Assembly (NCBI GenBank): GCA_016868855.1
Contig: VGFP01000002.1
Location: 159,210 to 223,209, forward strand
Length of the DNA stretch: 64,000 bases
Direction of reading: 5' to 3'
From: Bacteroidota bacterium
GTDB lineage: Bacteria; Bacteroidota; Bacteroidia; Chitinophagales; Chitinophagaceae
Shown here: one piece after another, positions 25,698-33,877 of the stretch
Position numbering within the stretch: position 1 is the first letter of the stretch
Layout of the letters: each line of letters opens with the position of its first letter
Notes under the pieces: generated by a model
Databases searched by the model: none
What the model saw: the letters and a program-made list of their open reading frames with translations, nothing else
Told to the model about the DNA's origin: nothing
Translations under genes and position numbers: made by a program

Positions 25698-26614
25698 ATA
25701 GAAGAAAGTTCATTTTAAGTAGCAGTCTCGCTGCGGGAGCAACCCTGCTGCAAACGGAGGGATATGCTTTTGAACAATCAACAAGGCTTACCATTTTACA
25801 TACCAATGATGTGCACAGCAGATTGGATGCATTTCCCATGGATGGATCTCAGAATGCAGGGAGAGGGGGTGTTGCTGCCAGGGCACGGTTGATTCAGAAA
25901 ATCAGGGCGGAAGTTGAACATGTGTTGCTTTTAGATGCAGGTGATATTTTTCAAGGCACTCCGTATTTCAATATTTTCAAAGGTGAGCCTGAAATGAAGG
26001 CCATGCAGATGATGGGATACGATGCAGGTATCATGGGCAATCATGATTTTGACGCGGGTATGGAAAATTTTGTTCGTCAACTTTCAACACACGGAAAGTT
26101 CCCCATCATCATGTCCAACTACGGGTTTGAAGGCACTCCCATGGAAAATAAATATGTTCCGTATAAAATTTTCAACCGTGGGAAATTAAAAATTGGTGTT
26201 ACAGGAGTGGGCATTGAATTGGAGGGACTGGTTCCAGCTGCGTTGTATGGCAATACTATTAACCGTGATCCGATCACTGCAGCAAATCTTGCTGCATATG
26301 ATCTAAAGAAGAAAGGTTGTGATTTGATCATATGCATTTCACACTTGGGTGACCGTTATATGGACAACAAAGTAAGCGATGAAACATTGGCAAAAGAAAC
26401 TGAAAACATAGATTTGATCATCGGAGGACATACCCATCGATTTTTTGAACAGCCGAGAGAATATACAAATAAATCAGGTAAAAAAACAATTGTCAACCAG
26501 GTGGGTTGGGGCGGACTCAGATTGGGCCGTTTAGATTACGAATTTTCTCGTGGAGAAACAAAAAAATTAGAAAAAAATCAATCGATTTTGGTTGAGAAAA
26601 ATATTGTGGAATAA
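25694..26614 (+). CDS. 5'-nucleotidase N-terminal metallophosphatase domain, Tat-exported
   Basis: 306 residues, starting with a twin-arginine signal (MNRRKFILSSSLAAGATLL). Binuclear metal motifs follow in the usual order: LTILHTNDVHSRLD, LLDAGDIFQGTPYF, MGNHDFDAGM and IIGGHTHRFF. This is the calcineurin-like N-terminal domain of UshA-type 5'-nucleotidases, without the C-terminal specificity domain, which the preceding gene supplies. Export in folded form through Tat fits metal loading in the cytoplasm. A tatA gene is present at 4760-4975. Confidence 0.93.
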   Translation: MNRRKFILSSSLAAGATLLQTEGYAFEQSTRLTILHTNDVHSRLDAFPMDGSQNAGRGGVAARARLIQKIRAEVEHVLLLDAGDIFQGTPYFNIFKGEPEMKAMQMMGYDAGIMGNHDFDAGMENFVRQLSTHGKFPIIMSNYGFEGTPMENKYVPYKIFNRGKLKIGVTGVGIELEGLVPAALYGNTINRDPITAANLAAYDLKKKGCDLIICISHLGDRYMDNKVSDETLAKETENIDLIIGGHTHRFFEQPREYTNKSGKKTIVNQVGWGGLRLGRLDYEFSRGETKKLEKNQSILVEKNIVE

Positions 26615-26793
26615 AAAATTTTTTTTTCTCGAAACTGAATATATATTCGCCATCTGACTCAATTTTTATAGGTTCCAAATTTGAACATGTGTTGAAAGGA
26701 TAAAATTGATTCTAAACCCAGACCCGAAATAATCAATAACATACGTGCTGTTTGGATATGTGAGGATGATTGCAGTAACAATTGTCACTGTCT

Positions 26794-26864
26794 TTAGTCC
26801 TTTGCTATGATGTTTCAGAGGTCCCATGTATAACCCATAAAAATCTAAACCTCGTTAGGACTAA
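26794..26864 (+). promoter_or_regulatory. long-range inverted repeat in the dnaA leader, second arm touches the start codon
   Basis: TTAGTCCT (26794-26801) and AGGACTAA (26857-26864) are perfect 8-bp complements; the last A of the second arm is the A of the dnaA ATG. A hairpin with a ~55-nt loop could hide the start codon. An 8-bp repeat in a 249-bp leader may well occur by chance. Confidence 0.25.
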
Positions 26865-28297
26865 TGGAAAAACCTTTTGAAAAAGTTTGGAGCAATTGTT
26901 TGGCGATCATAAAGGATATTGTAGAGTGGCAATATTTCAAAACTTGGTTTGAGCCCATCAAACCTGTTGCATTAAAAGGCAACGTTCTAACCATCCAGGT
27001 TCCCAGTCAGTTTTTCTACGAATACATCGAAGAGCATTACATCAACCTCCTGGCCAAAACTTTAAAAAGAGAACTAGGTAAAGAAGCCCAATTGGAATAC
27101 AGAATCATGGTGGACAGTGGCAATGGAAACGCCAAGCCGCTTACCATGGATGTACCCGGACAAAACTTCAAGAGTTTTTCCAACAATGAGATGGATTTTC
27201 CGCTGGTGGTCAACAACCAGGTGAGAAACCCATTTGTGATACCCGGACTCAAGAAAATGCAGATTGACTCTCAATTGAATCCAACATATACATTTGAGGC
27301 ATTTGTAGAGGGAGATTGCAACAGGGTTGCCAGACGTGCGGGTAAAACCGTCGCAGAGAAGCCAGGCGCTACCTCATTCAATCCCTTGGTTGTATATGGT
27401 GGAGTAGGGCTGGGTAAAACCCACCTGGTTCAATCAATTGGAAATGAAGTAAAACGCTTGCACCCTAACAAAGTGGTATTGTATGTAAGCTCAGAAAAAT
27501 TCATTAACCAGTTTCAAGACCATAGTAGGAACAACGCCATCAATGATTTTATTCACTTTTATCAACTGATAGATGTCCTGATCATCGATGATGTACAGTT
27601 TTTCAACAGAGCTGAAAAAACACAGGATGCATTTTTCGCCATATTCAATCATTTGCATCAATCTGGCAAACAACTGATCTTGAGTTCAGATAAACCTCCA
27701 AAGGATTTGGAAGGTATGCAGGAAAGATTGTTGAGCCGATTCAGGTGGGGACTGAGTGCGGATTTGCAAGTTCCAGATTACGAGACAAGAATAGAGATCC
27801 TGGAGAAGAAAATGAAGAACAATGGATTGGATCTTCCCAAAGATGTCGTTAAATACATTGCTTACAATATTCAAAACAATGTCAGAGAGCTTGAAGGCGC
27901 ATTGATTTCATTGCTCGCACAATCTTCTCTCAACAAAAGAGAAATTGATCTAGATCTTGCGAAAAAAGTATTGCGCAATTTCATCAAAACATCTTCCAAA
28001 GAAATCACCATCGACACCATTCAGAAAATGGTTTGTGAATTCTTCGACCTGCCATACGATCGTCTGCTTCAAAAGACCAGAAAAAGAGAAATTGTTCAGG
28101 CCCGTCAAATCACCATGTATCTGGCCAAGATATTCACCAAGAATTCATTGAAAACCATTGGTGAACATTTTGGTGGAAGAGATCATACCACTGTCATCCA
28201 TTCTTGCCAAACTGTCAAAGACCTCATGGACACGGATAATATGTTCCGTGAGAGTGTGATGGAATTGCAACAAAAGGTTCAGCTTGCAGCCATGTAA
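26864..28297 (+). CDS. dnaA: chromosomal replication initiator protein DnaA
   Basis: 477-residue initiator that binds DnaA boxes and opens the origin. Domain I covers about 1-85 (VWSNCLAIIKDIVEWQYFKTWFEPI), a short linker follows, then the AAA+ domain with Walker A GGVGLGKTHL (179-188), Walker B LIIDDVQFF and sensor II in NVRELEGAL. Domain IV has the helix-turn-helix signature GGRDHTTVIHSCQTV. No dnaN or recF is adjacent. The 249-bp upstream gap holds no cluster of DnaA boxes, so the origin is probably elsewhere, as is common in this phylum. Confidence 0.98.
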   Translation: MEKPFEKVWSNCLAIIKDIVEWQYFKTWFEPIKPVALKGNVLTIQVPSQFFYEYIEEHYINLLAKTLKRELGKEAQLEYRIMVDSGNGNAKPLTMDVPGQNFKSFSNNEMDFPLVVNNQVRNPFVIPGLKKMQIDSQLNPTYTFEAFVEGDCNRVARRAGKTVAEKPGATSFNPLVVYGGVGLGKTHLVQSIGNEVKRLHPNKVVLYVSSEKFINQFQDHSRNNAINDFIHFYQLIDVLIIDDVQFFNRAEKTQDAFFAIFNHLHQSGKQLILSSDKPPKDLEGMQERLLSRFRWGLSADLQVPDYETRIEILEKKMKNNGLDLPKDVVKYIAYNIQNNVRELEGALISLLAQSSLNKREIDLDLAKKVLRNFIKTSSKEITIDTIQKMVCEFFDLPYDRLLQKTRKREIVQARQITMYLAKIFTKNSLKTIGEHFGGRDHTTVIHSCQTVKDLMDTDNMFRESVMELQQKVQLAAM

Positions 28298-28310
28298 TTG
28301 CCTTTTATCT

Positions 28311-28341
28311 TTTGCGGATTGCATAGTCTTTAGTAATTTTG
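28311..28341 (+). promoter_or_regulatory. consensus Bacteroidota promoter for the tRNA-Ser/tRNA-Pro unit
   Basis: TTTG (28311-28314), exactly 19 nt, then TAATTTTG (28334-28341): a perfect match to TTTG-N19-TAnnTTTG. Its predicted start is some 20-25 nt before tRNA-Ser, and it lies just after the dnaA stop codon. Confidence 0.83.
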
Positions 28342-28368
28342 CCCTCCTTGAAACACCAGGTTTCAGAC

Positions 28369-28457
28369 GGTGGGGTGGATGAGTGGCTGAAATCAGTAGT
28401 TTGCTAAACTGCCGTACGGGTAACTCTGTACCGCGGGTTCGAATCCCGCCCCCACCG
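28369..28457 (+). tRNA. tRNA-Ser, anticodon GCT
   Basis: Acceptor arms GGTGGGG (28369-28375) and CCCCACC (28450-28456) pair perfectly, with discriminator G at 28457. The anticodon loop TTGCTAA (28401-28407) carries GCT at 28403-28405, on a GTAGT/ACTGC stem. The long variable arm between the anticodon stem and the T stem (GCGGG/CCCGC with loop TTCGAAT) is that of a class II tRNA, as expected for serine. It reads AGC/AGU codons. The 3' CCA is not encoded. Confidence 0.97.
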
Positions 28458-28472
28458 CAGTTTAAATCGTTT

Positions 28473-28547
28473 CGGGGCGTAGCGTAGCCCGGTTATCGCG
28501 CCTGGTTTGGGACCAGGAGGTCGCAAGTTCGAATCTTGCCGCCCCGA
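28473..28547 (+). tRNA. tRNA-Pro, anticodon TGG
   Basis: Acceptor CGGGGCG (28473-28479) pairs with CGCCCCG (28540-28546), discriminator A at 28547. The anticodon stem CCTGG/CCAGG encloses TTTGGGA with anticodon TGG. The T arm is GCAAG-TTCGAAT-CTTGC. CCA is not encoded. It lies 15 nt after tRNA-Ser and is probably processed from the same transcript. Confidence 0.97.
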
Positions 28548-28551
28548 CAAT

Positions 28552-28582
28552 AAAAGCTGGCACATTGTGCTGGCTTTTTTAT
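28552..28582 (+). terminator. intrinsic terminator after the tRNA pair
   Basis: A 12-bp stem (28552-28563 with 28567-28578, including two G-T pairs) with a 3-nt loop ATT runs into six T (28575-28580). It closes the two-tRNA transcript 4 nt after tRNA-Pro. Confidence 0.9.
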
Positions 28583-28743
28583 TGTACTGATTTTATGCAT
28601 GCATGAAAATCAATCCATTAAATGCCATCAAGCCTTCAGAGTGTTGGCTCTTTGTTATAGATGTCCTTTATAAAGCGAATGTTATTTCACTGGTCTCAAA
28701 TTCTGTCTTTCAAAGTTTATACTTACATTGAAAAAAATTATCC

Positions 28744-30285
28744 ATGAACAGGAGATTGCTGTTTGTCATCCCCGTCTTGTTGTGCACATTGCTCACATGG
28801 GCGCAGGAAAAAGTTGACCAAAACATGGTCAGTAAAATAAGGGAAGAAGCATTGAATAAATCAAAGGTGATGGACATCGCCTTGCACCTGACTGATCTGA
28901 ATGGGAACCGTTTGGCCAATTCACCCGGTTATAAAAAAGCTGCCGGTTATGCGGTTGATTTTTTGAAGTCCATCGGAATCGACAATGCCCACCAGGAAGC
29001 ATGGGGTGAATTTGGAAAAGGTTGGGAAATGGAAAAAGCTTATTTCGCCATGACAGCACCCTATTACAAACCCATATTGGCTTATCCAAAAACATGGACA
29101 GTTGGAACCAGGGGACTCAAATCTGCTGAAGTGATTGTGGTTGAGATGAAGGACTCTATTGCATTGATGAACTACAAAGGAAAATTGAAAGGGAAAATTT
29201 TATTGCCAGATATCAACTACAATTACCTGCACAGCTTCAAAGCAGATGCAGAAAGATATACTGATGATGATCTTAAAAAGATGGCAGATGCCACAACTGG
29301 TCGTCAGCAGAGAGACACCGCACAAATGAGAAGAATGCGTGAGCAAATGCAACGTGCCATGGCACCACAGCGAATGCTGAACATGCTTAAAAGCATGGCC
29401 AAAGAGGAAGGAGCGATAGCGATTTTGAGCTCATCTCTTCGCAACCATGATGGAACCATTTTTGCTCAGGGCGGAGGATCGTACAAAGCAACAGATCCTG
29501 ATAATTTTCTTGACCTGGTGATTGGCGTTGAAGACTATAATACCATGCTCAGGATTTCAAAAAATGGCATGGGTGTAAAAGTGGATGCAGATATAAAAAC
29601 AAAATTTTACAAAGACGATTTGAATGGATACAATGTAATTGCTGAAATTCCTGGTACGGATCCATTGCTGAAAGATGAAGTGGTGATGATAGGTGCACAC
29701 CTGGACTCCTGGCAAACAGGAACAGGAGCTACAGACAATGCATCAGGGTCTTCTGTCATGCTGGAAGTCATGCGCATCCTGAAATCTCTTCAGGTTCAAC
29801 CGCGTCGGACCATTCGCATTGGATTGTGGAGTGCAGAGGAGCAGGGACTCCTGGGATCAAGAGCATATGTTGCAAAAACCTTCGGTGGCAATGCTGCCAA
29901 TCCGAAAACAGCTGCTCATGAAAAGTTCTCTTCTTATTTCAATATCGACAACGGCACAGGAAAAGTCCGAGGAATTTATTTACAGGGCAACGAAGCATGC
30001 AAAGAAATGTTTGCCGCCTGGTTGGATCCATTCAAGGATCTTGGTGCAACAACGGTTAACATCAACAATACAGGCGGAACCGATCACCAATCATTTGACG
30101 GTGTTGGCTTGCCCGGATTCCAATTTATACAAGACGAGATTGAATACGATACAAGAACCCATCACAGCAATATGGATGTATATGACCATCTCATTGAGAA
30201 TGATCTGAAACAGATCGCTGCTGTTGTTTGTTCTTTCGCTTATCATGCAGCTCAGCGCGATCAAAAAATTCCAAGAAAAAAATAA
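28744..30285 (+). CDS. exported M28-family zinc peptidase with PA domain
   Basis: 513 residues with a signal peptide (MNRRLLFVIPVLLCTLLTWA). An apical/PA-like domain occupies about 130-290. The M28 catalytic domain follows: the ligands are HLD in GAHLDSWQTG, Asp in TDNASG, the Glu pair in SAEEQGLLGSR, Asp in YFNIDNGTG and His in GGTDHQSFDG, a complete set for two zinc ions. Members of this family are aminopeptidases or carboxypeptidases acting on peptides in the periplasm or outside. A Met/Arg/Gln-rich insert (about 190-220) interrupts the PA domain. It is the first of five exported hydrolase-like genes on this strand. Confidence 0.94.
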   Translation: MNRRLLFVIPVLLCTLLTWAQEKVDQNMVSKIREEALNKSKVMDIALHLTDLNGNRLANSPGYKKAAGYAVDFLKSIGIDNAHQEAWGEFGKGWEMEKAYFAMTAPYYKPILAYPKTWTVGTRGLKSAEVIVVEMKDSIALMNYKGKLKGKILLPDINYNYLHSFKADAERYTDDDLKKMADATTGRQQRDTAQMRRMREQMQRAMAPQRMLNMLKSMAKEEGAIAILSSSLRNHDGTIFAQGGGSYKATDPDNFLDLVIGVEDYNTMLRISKNGMGVKVDADIKTKFYKDDLNGYNVIAEIPGTDPLLKDEVVMIGAHLDSWQTGTGATDNASGSSVMLEVMRILKSLQVQPRRTIRIGLWSAEEQGLLGSRAYVAKTFGGNAANPKTAAHEKFSSYFNIDNGTGKVRGIYLQGNEACKEMFAAWLDPFKDLGATTVNINNTGGTDHQSFDGVGLPGFQFIQDEIEYDTRTHHSNMDVYDHLIENDLKQIAAVVCSFAYHAAQRDQKIPRKK

Positions 30286-30290
30286 CGCTC

Positions 30291-31307
30291 ATGAAAAAAT
30301 TATTGATTCTACTCGGCGCTACAGCCATCTTATCTGGTTGCAAGCAATCTGCACAGGTCAGCCTGTCTGACTATTTTGCAATACAGGATAGCGGAATGCA
30401 AACCGGCAATGAGAAGATCATTCAAATCGAAAGTCTCGGTAAAAAATTCAATATCTGGACCAAGCGCTTTGGAAACAATCCGAAGACGAAGATCTTGCTC
30501 CTGAATGGTGGTCCGGGTGGAACCCATGCTTACTTTCAGTGTTTTGAAAATTTTCTTCCGCAGGAGGGCATCGAATTTATTTATTACGATCAACTGGGTT
30601 GTGGATATTCTGATAATCCCAATGATACAGCTTATTGGGACTTGGATCGTTTCGTTGAAGAGGTTGAACAGGTAAGGGTTGCACTCGGACTCAACAAAGA
30701 CAATTTCTATTTATTGGGACACTCATGGGGTGGTATTTTGGCGATGCAATATTCATTGAAATATCAGCAACATCTCAAGGGACTGATCATTTCCAATATG
30801 ATGTCAAGCTGTCCTGATTATGATAAGTACGCTGATGAAGTGTTGGCAAAGCAAATGGATCCCAAAGTGCTTGATTCAATTCGTGCAATGGAAGCAAGAA
30901 ATGATTTTGCCAATCCTCAATACATGGGACTGCTGATCCCTCATTTTTATGAAAAGCACATGTTGCGCAAACCATACGCAGAATGGCCAGCATTGGTACA
31001 GCGTGCATTTGCAGGTTTGAATCAATCCCTCTATGTAACCATGCAGGGTCCAAGTGAATTTGGGATTTCTGGACGTCTGACCAATTGGGATGTAAGCAAA
31101 GAGTTGCCCAAGATTGAAGTCCCGACACTTGTCATAGGCGCAGAACATGATACCATGGATCCGAACCATATGAAGTGGATGTCGACACAGGTGCAAAATG
31201 GCACCTATGCATACTGTCCCAATGGCGGCCATATGGCCATGTATGATGACCAGGAAAACTATTTCAAGGGATTGATTGGTTTTGTAAAAAAAGTTGAAAA
31301 AAAATAA
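30291..31307 (+). CDS. proline iminopeptidase-like alpha/beta hydrolase, lipoprotein
   Basis: 338 residues from the ATG at 30291, only 5 bp after the M28 gene. The N-terminus is a lipoprotein signal with lipobox ILSGC (Cys about 17). The alpha/beta-hydrolase core has the oxyanion NGGPGGTHAYF, YDQLGCGYSD, the nucleophile elbow GHSWGGILAMQY, an Asp in GAEHDTMDP and the catalytic His in GGHMAMYDD. This pattern is typical of prolyl aminopeptidase (S33). Together with the M28 gene it would degrade peptides outside the inner membrane. The longer upstream open frame overlaps the M28 coding region and is not used. Confidence 0.93.
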   Translation: MKKLLILLGATAILSGCKQSAQVSLSDYFAIQDSGMQTGNEKIIQIESLGKKFNIWTKRFGNNPKTKILLLNGGPGGTHAYFQCFENFLPQEGIEFIYYDQLGCGYSDNPNDTAYWDLDRFVEEVEQVRVALGLNKDNFYLLGHSWGGILAMQYSLKYQQHLKGLIISNMMSSCPDYDKYADEVLAKQMDPKVLDSIRAMEARNDFANPQYMGLLIPHFYEKHMLRKPYAEWPALVQRAFAGLNQSLYVTMQGPSEFGISGRLTNWDVSKELPKIEVPTLVIGAEHDTMDPNHMKWMSTQVQNGTYAYCPNGGHMAMYDDQENYFKGLIGFVKKVEKK

Positions 31308-31313
31308 GTCAAC

Positions 31314-33731
31314 ATGAAAAATCTCGCCTGCCTCTTTTTGTTTTTCTCAATTGAGTACTTGCACGCACAGCAGCTTCCCCAACAGATCCAGTTACCCAAT
31401 GGTTGGAAAATCAGTCCGGTTGGAAAATCTTTTGATCTGGGGGATCTTCCTTTGAACATGGCTGTGAGCAAATCCGGCAAGTATGCAGCAGTGTCCAACA
31501 ATGGGCAGAGCACGCAAACCATTCAATTGATTGATGTTAAATCAGAAAAGGTAATTGACCAGGTTGAAATTGAAAAGTCATGGTACGGCATTTGCTTCAC
31601 CTCGGATGAAAAATTTATTTACGTATCAGGTGGCCATGACAACAGAATTCTTAAATACGAGATCAGCAATCAACAATTGAAGAGGGTTGACAGCATTTCA
31701 TTGGATCGTCCGTGGCCTGTGCGTGTTGGTCCGGCAGGTATTGCACTTGATGAGTCAAATGGAATGATGTATACCGTTACCAGAGAAGATAAAATGTTGT
31801 ATGCGGTAGATTTGAAAACAAAGAAGGTTGTCAATAAATACGGACTCGATGCGGAGGCATATGACTGTAAATATTCACCCAAGACCAATGAATTGTATAT
31901 CACTTGTTGGGGATGTGACAAGGTGCTCATATTTGATACAAAAGCCAAACAATGGAAACAACCCATCGGTGTTGGTGACAATCCAAATGAAATGTTGCTT
32001 ACAAATGATGGGAAATATCTTTATGTATGCAATGCCAATGACAACTCTGTATCCATCATTGATCTTATCAAAAAAACTGTGATAGAAACATTGGATGCAG
32101 CATTGTATCCCAATTCTCCCAGTGGTTCTACTACCAATAGCATTGCTTTGGATCCTGCAGCTAAGCAATTGTATATTGCAAATGCTGATAATAATTGTAT
32201 AGCAACTTTCGATGTTTCTGTTCCAGGCAGCAGCAAGCCAAAGGGATTTATACCCGTGGGCTGGTATCCCAGTTCAGTGCGTTTCATCAACGGTAAAATA
32301 TGGGTGGCCAATGGCAAAGGAATGACTCCCAAGGCCAATCCGTTTGGGCCATCACCATTGAGAAAAAAAGAAGATGTCATTCACCATGGATTTGAAGTGA
32401 AGGATGGATCGCAGGTTGAATACATTGGTGGACTTTTCAAAGGCACCATGAGTATCATTGGTGTGCCCAGTCAGGCGACATTGGATCAATATACCCGTCG
32501 CGTATATGAAAATGCACCTTACTCCCCGCAAAAGACAGCCAATGCAGGTATTGCGGATGAAGGCAATCCTATTCCTATGAAGCTTGGTGAAAAGTCACCC
32601 ATCAAATATGTTTTTTATGTGATCAAAGAAAACAGAACCTATGATCAGGTGTTGGGTGATGTAGAAAAAGGAAATGGAGATACATCCCTGGTGTTGTTTG
32701 GAAGAAAATACACGCCCAATCAGCATGCGTTGGTTGATCAGTTTGTATTGTTGGATAATTTTTATGTGGATGCGGAAGTGAGTGCAGATGGACATAATTG
32801 GAGCATGGGTGCTCTTGCCAACGATTATCTTGAGAAAACATGGCCTACCAGTTATGGCGGAAGAGGAGGCACCTATGGTGGAGAAGGTGAAAGAGAAGTT
32901 GCCAATAACAAAGCAGGATTTATATGGAACAATTGCAATCGATATGGTGTCAGCTTCAGGACTTACGGAGAGTTCATGTCTGGCAACAAGCCAACGATAT
33001 CAGTTCTAAACAATCATTTTTGTGCCGGATTTCCTGAATACAATTTGAACATTGCAGATACTACGCGGTACAGGATTTGGAAAAAAGATTTTGATTCACT
33101 GTTGGCTATTGGAAAAGTCCCGCAGTTCAACACCGTCAGATTTGGCAATGACCATACAGAAGGTGTCAGATTGGGAAGACCAACCCCGTATGCACACGTA
33201 GCAGATAATGATCTTGCAGTTGGTCTGTTTATTGAAGCGTTGTCAAAGAGTCCTATCTGGAACGAAACTGCAGTATTTATTTTAGAAGATGATGCTCAGA
33301 ATGGCGCTGATCATGTAGATGCACATAGAAGTACAGCGTATGTGGCAGGTGGATTTGTGAAGCGTGGATTTGTGGATCATACACCATATACAACATCTTC
33401 CATGTTGCGCACCATGGAATTGATTTTGGGGATGGGTCCCATGACACAATACGATGCAGCAGCAACACCCATGTGGAGATGTTTTGACAAAGTGGCAAGA
33501 CCATTTGATTTCAAAGCCATCATTCCGGATGTTGACATGAATCAGCGAAATACCGCTATCAATGAATGGCAGAAAAAATCTGAGAAATTCAATTTTGCCA
33601 AAGAAGATGCCAACAATGATATTGAATTCAACAAAGTGCTCTGGCATGGCATCAAGGGCAATATTCCCTTTCCGGGTCCCAAGCGTGCCGCATTTCTTCG
33701 ATTGACTGAGAGCGATGAAGAGGATGATTGA
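31314..33731 (+). CDS. exported beta-propeller / alkaline-phosphatase-superfamily phosphoesterase
   Basis: 805 residues with a signal peptide (MKNLACLFLFFSIEYLHAQ). The N-terminal ~340 residues are a YVTN/YncE-like beta-propeller with repeated phrases such as YVSGGHDNRILKYEI, LYITCWGCDKVLIFDT and LYVCNANDNSVSIID. The C-terminal ~350 residues match bacterial phosphoesterases of the phospholipase-C-like group: VFYVIKENRTYDQVLGD, LLDNFYVDAEVSADGHNW, FILEDDAQNGADHVDAHRSTAY with metal-ligand Asp/His residues. The combination is common in soil Bacteroidota and Acidobacteriota and is of unknown substrate. The stop is followed by a 146-bp gap. Confidence 0.92.
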   Translation: MKNLACLFLFFSIEYLHAQQLPQQIQLPNGWKISPVGKSFDLGDLPLNMAVSKSGKYAAVSNNGQSTQTIQLIDVKSEKVIDQVEIEKSWYGICFTSDEKFIYVSGGHDNRILKYEISNQQLKRVDSISLDRPWPVRVGPAGIALDESNGMMYTVTREDKMLYAVDLKTKKVVNKYGLDAEAYDCKYSPKTNELYITCWGCDKVLIFDTKAKQWKQPIGVGDNPNEMLLTNDGKYLYVCNANDNSVSIIDLIKKTVIETLDAALYPNSPSGSTTNSIALDPAAKQLYIANADNNCIATFDVSVPGSSKPKGFIPVGWYPSSVRFINGKIWVANGKGMTPKANPFGPSPLRKKEDVIHHGFEVKDGSQVEYIGGLFKGTMSIIGVPSQATLDQYTRRVYENAPYSPQKTANAGIADEGNPIPMKLGEKSPIKYVFYVIKENRTYDQVLGDVEKGNGDTSLVLFGRKYTPNQHALVDQFVLLDNFYVDAEVSADGHNWSMGALANDYLEKTWPTSYGGRGGTYGGEGEREVANNKAGFIWNNCNRYGVSFRTYGEFMSGNKPTISVLNNHFCAGFPEYNLNIADTTRYRIWKKDFDSLLAIGKVPQFNTVRFGNDHTEGVRLGRPTPYAHVADNDLAVGLFIEALSKSPIWNETAVFILEDDAQNGADHVDAHRSTAYVAGGFVKRGFVDHTPYTTSSMLRTMELILGMGPMTQYDAAATPMWRCFDKVARPFDFKAIIPDVDMNQRNTAINEWQKKSEKFNFAKEDANNDIEFNKVLWHGIKGNIPFPGPKRAAFLRLTESDEEDD

Positions 33732-33818
33732 CACCAGTCATTATCAATTTTTCTCTGATGCATACAGGAGGATTGGGTTTGTGACTGTGAAGGGACCATG
33801 TTTATATAAATCCTTTTA

Positions 33819-33840
33819 GATTCGATGCCTAAATCGAATC
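33819..33840. promoter_or_regulatory. inverted repeat upstream of the sortilin-like gene (possible operator)
   Basis: GATTCGAT (33819-33826) and ATCGAATC (33833-33840) form a perfect 8-bp palindrome with a 6-nt spacer. A TATCTTTA box (33851-33858), seven of eight matches to the -7 consensus, follows 10 nt later and precedes the ATG at 33878 by 19 nt. Absence of a T run argues against a terminator. Confidence 0.35.
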
Positions 33841-33877
33841 ATCAATTACTTATCTTTATTATCCAAAATTTCTAACC

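Noticed and set aside
28349..28365. Hairpin TGAAAC-ACCAG-GTTTCA before tRNA-Ser as terminator of dnaA
   Set aside because: No T run follows, and it lies downstream of the tRNA promoter; more likely part of the tRNA leader.
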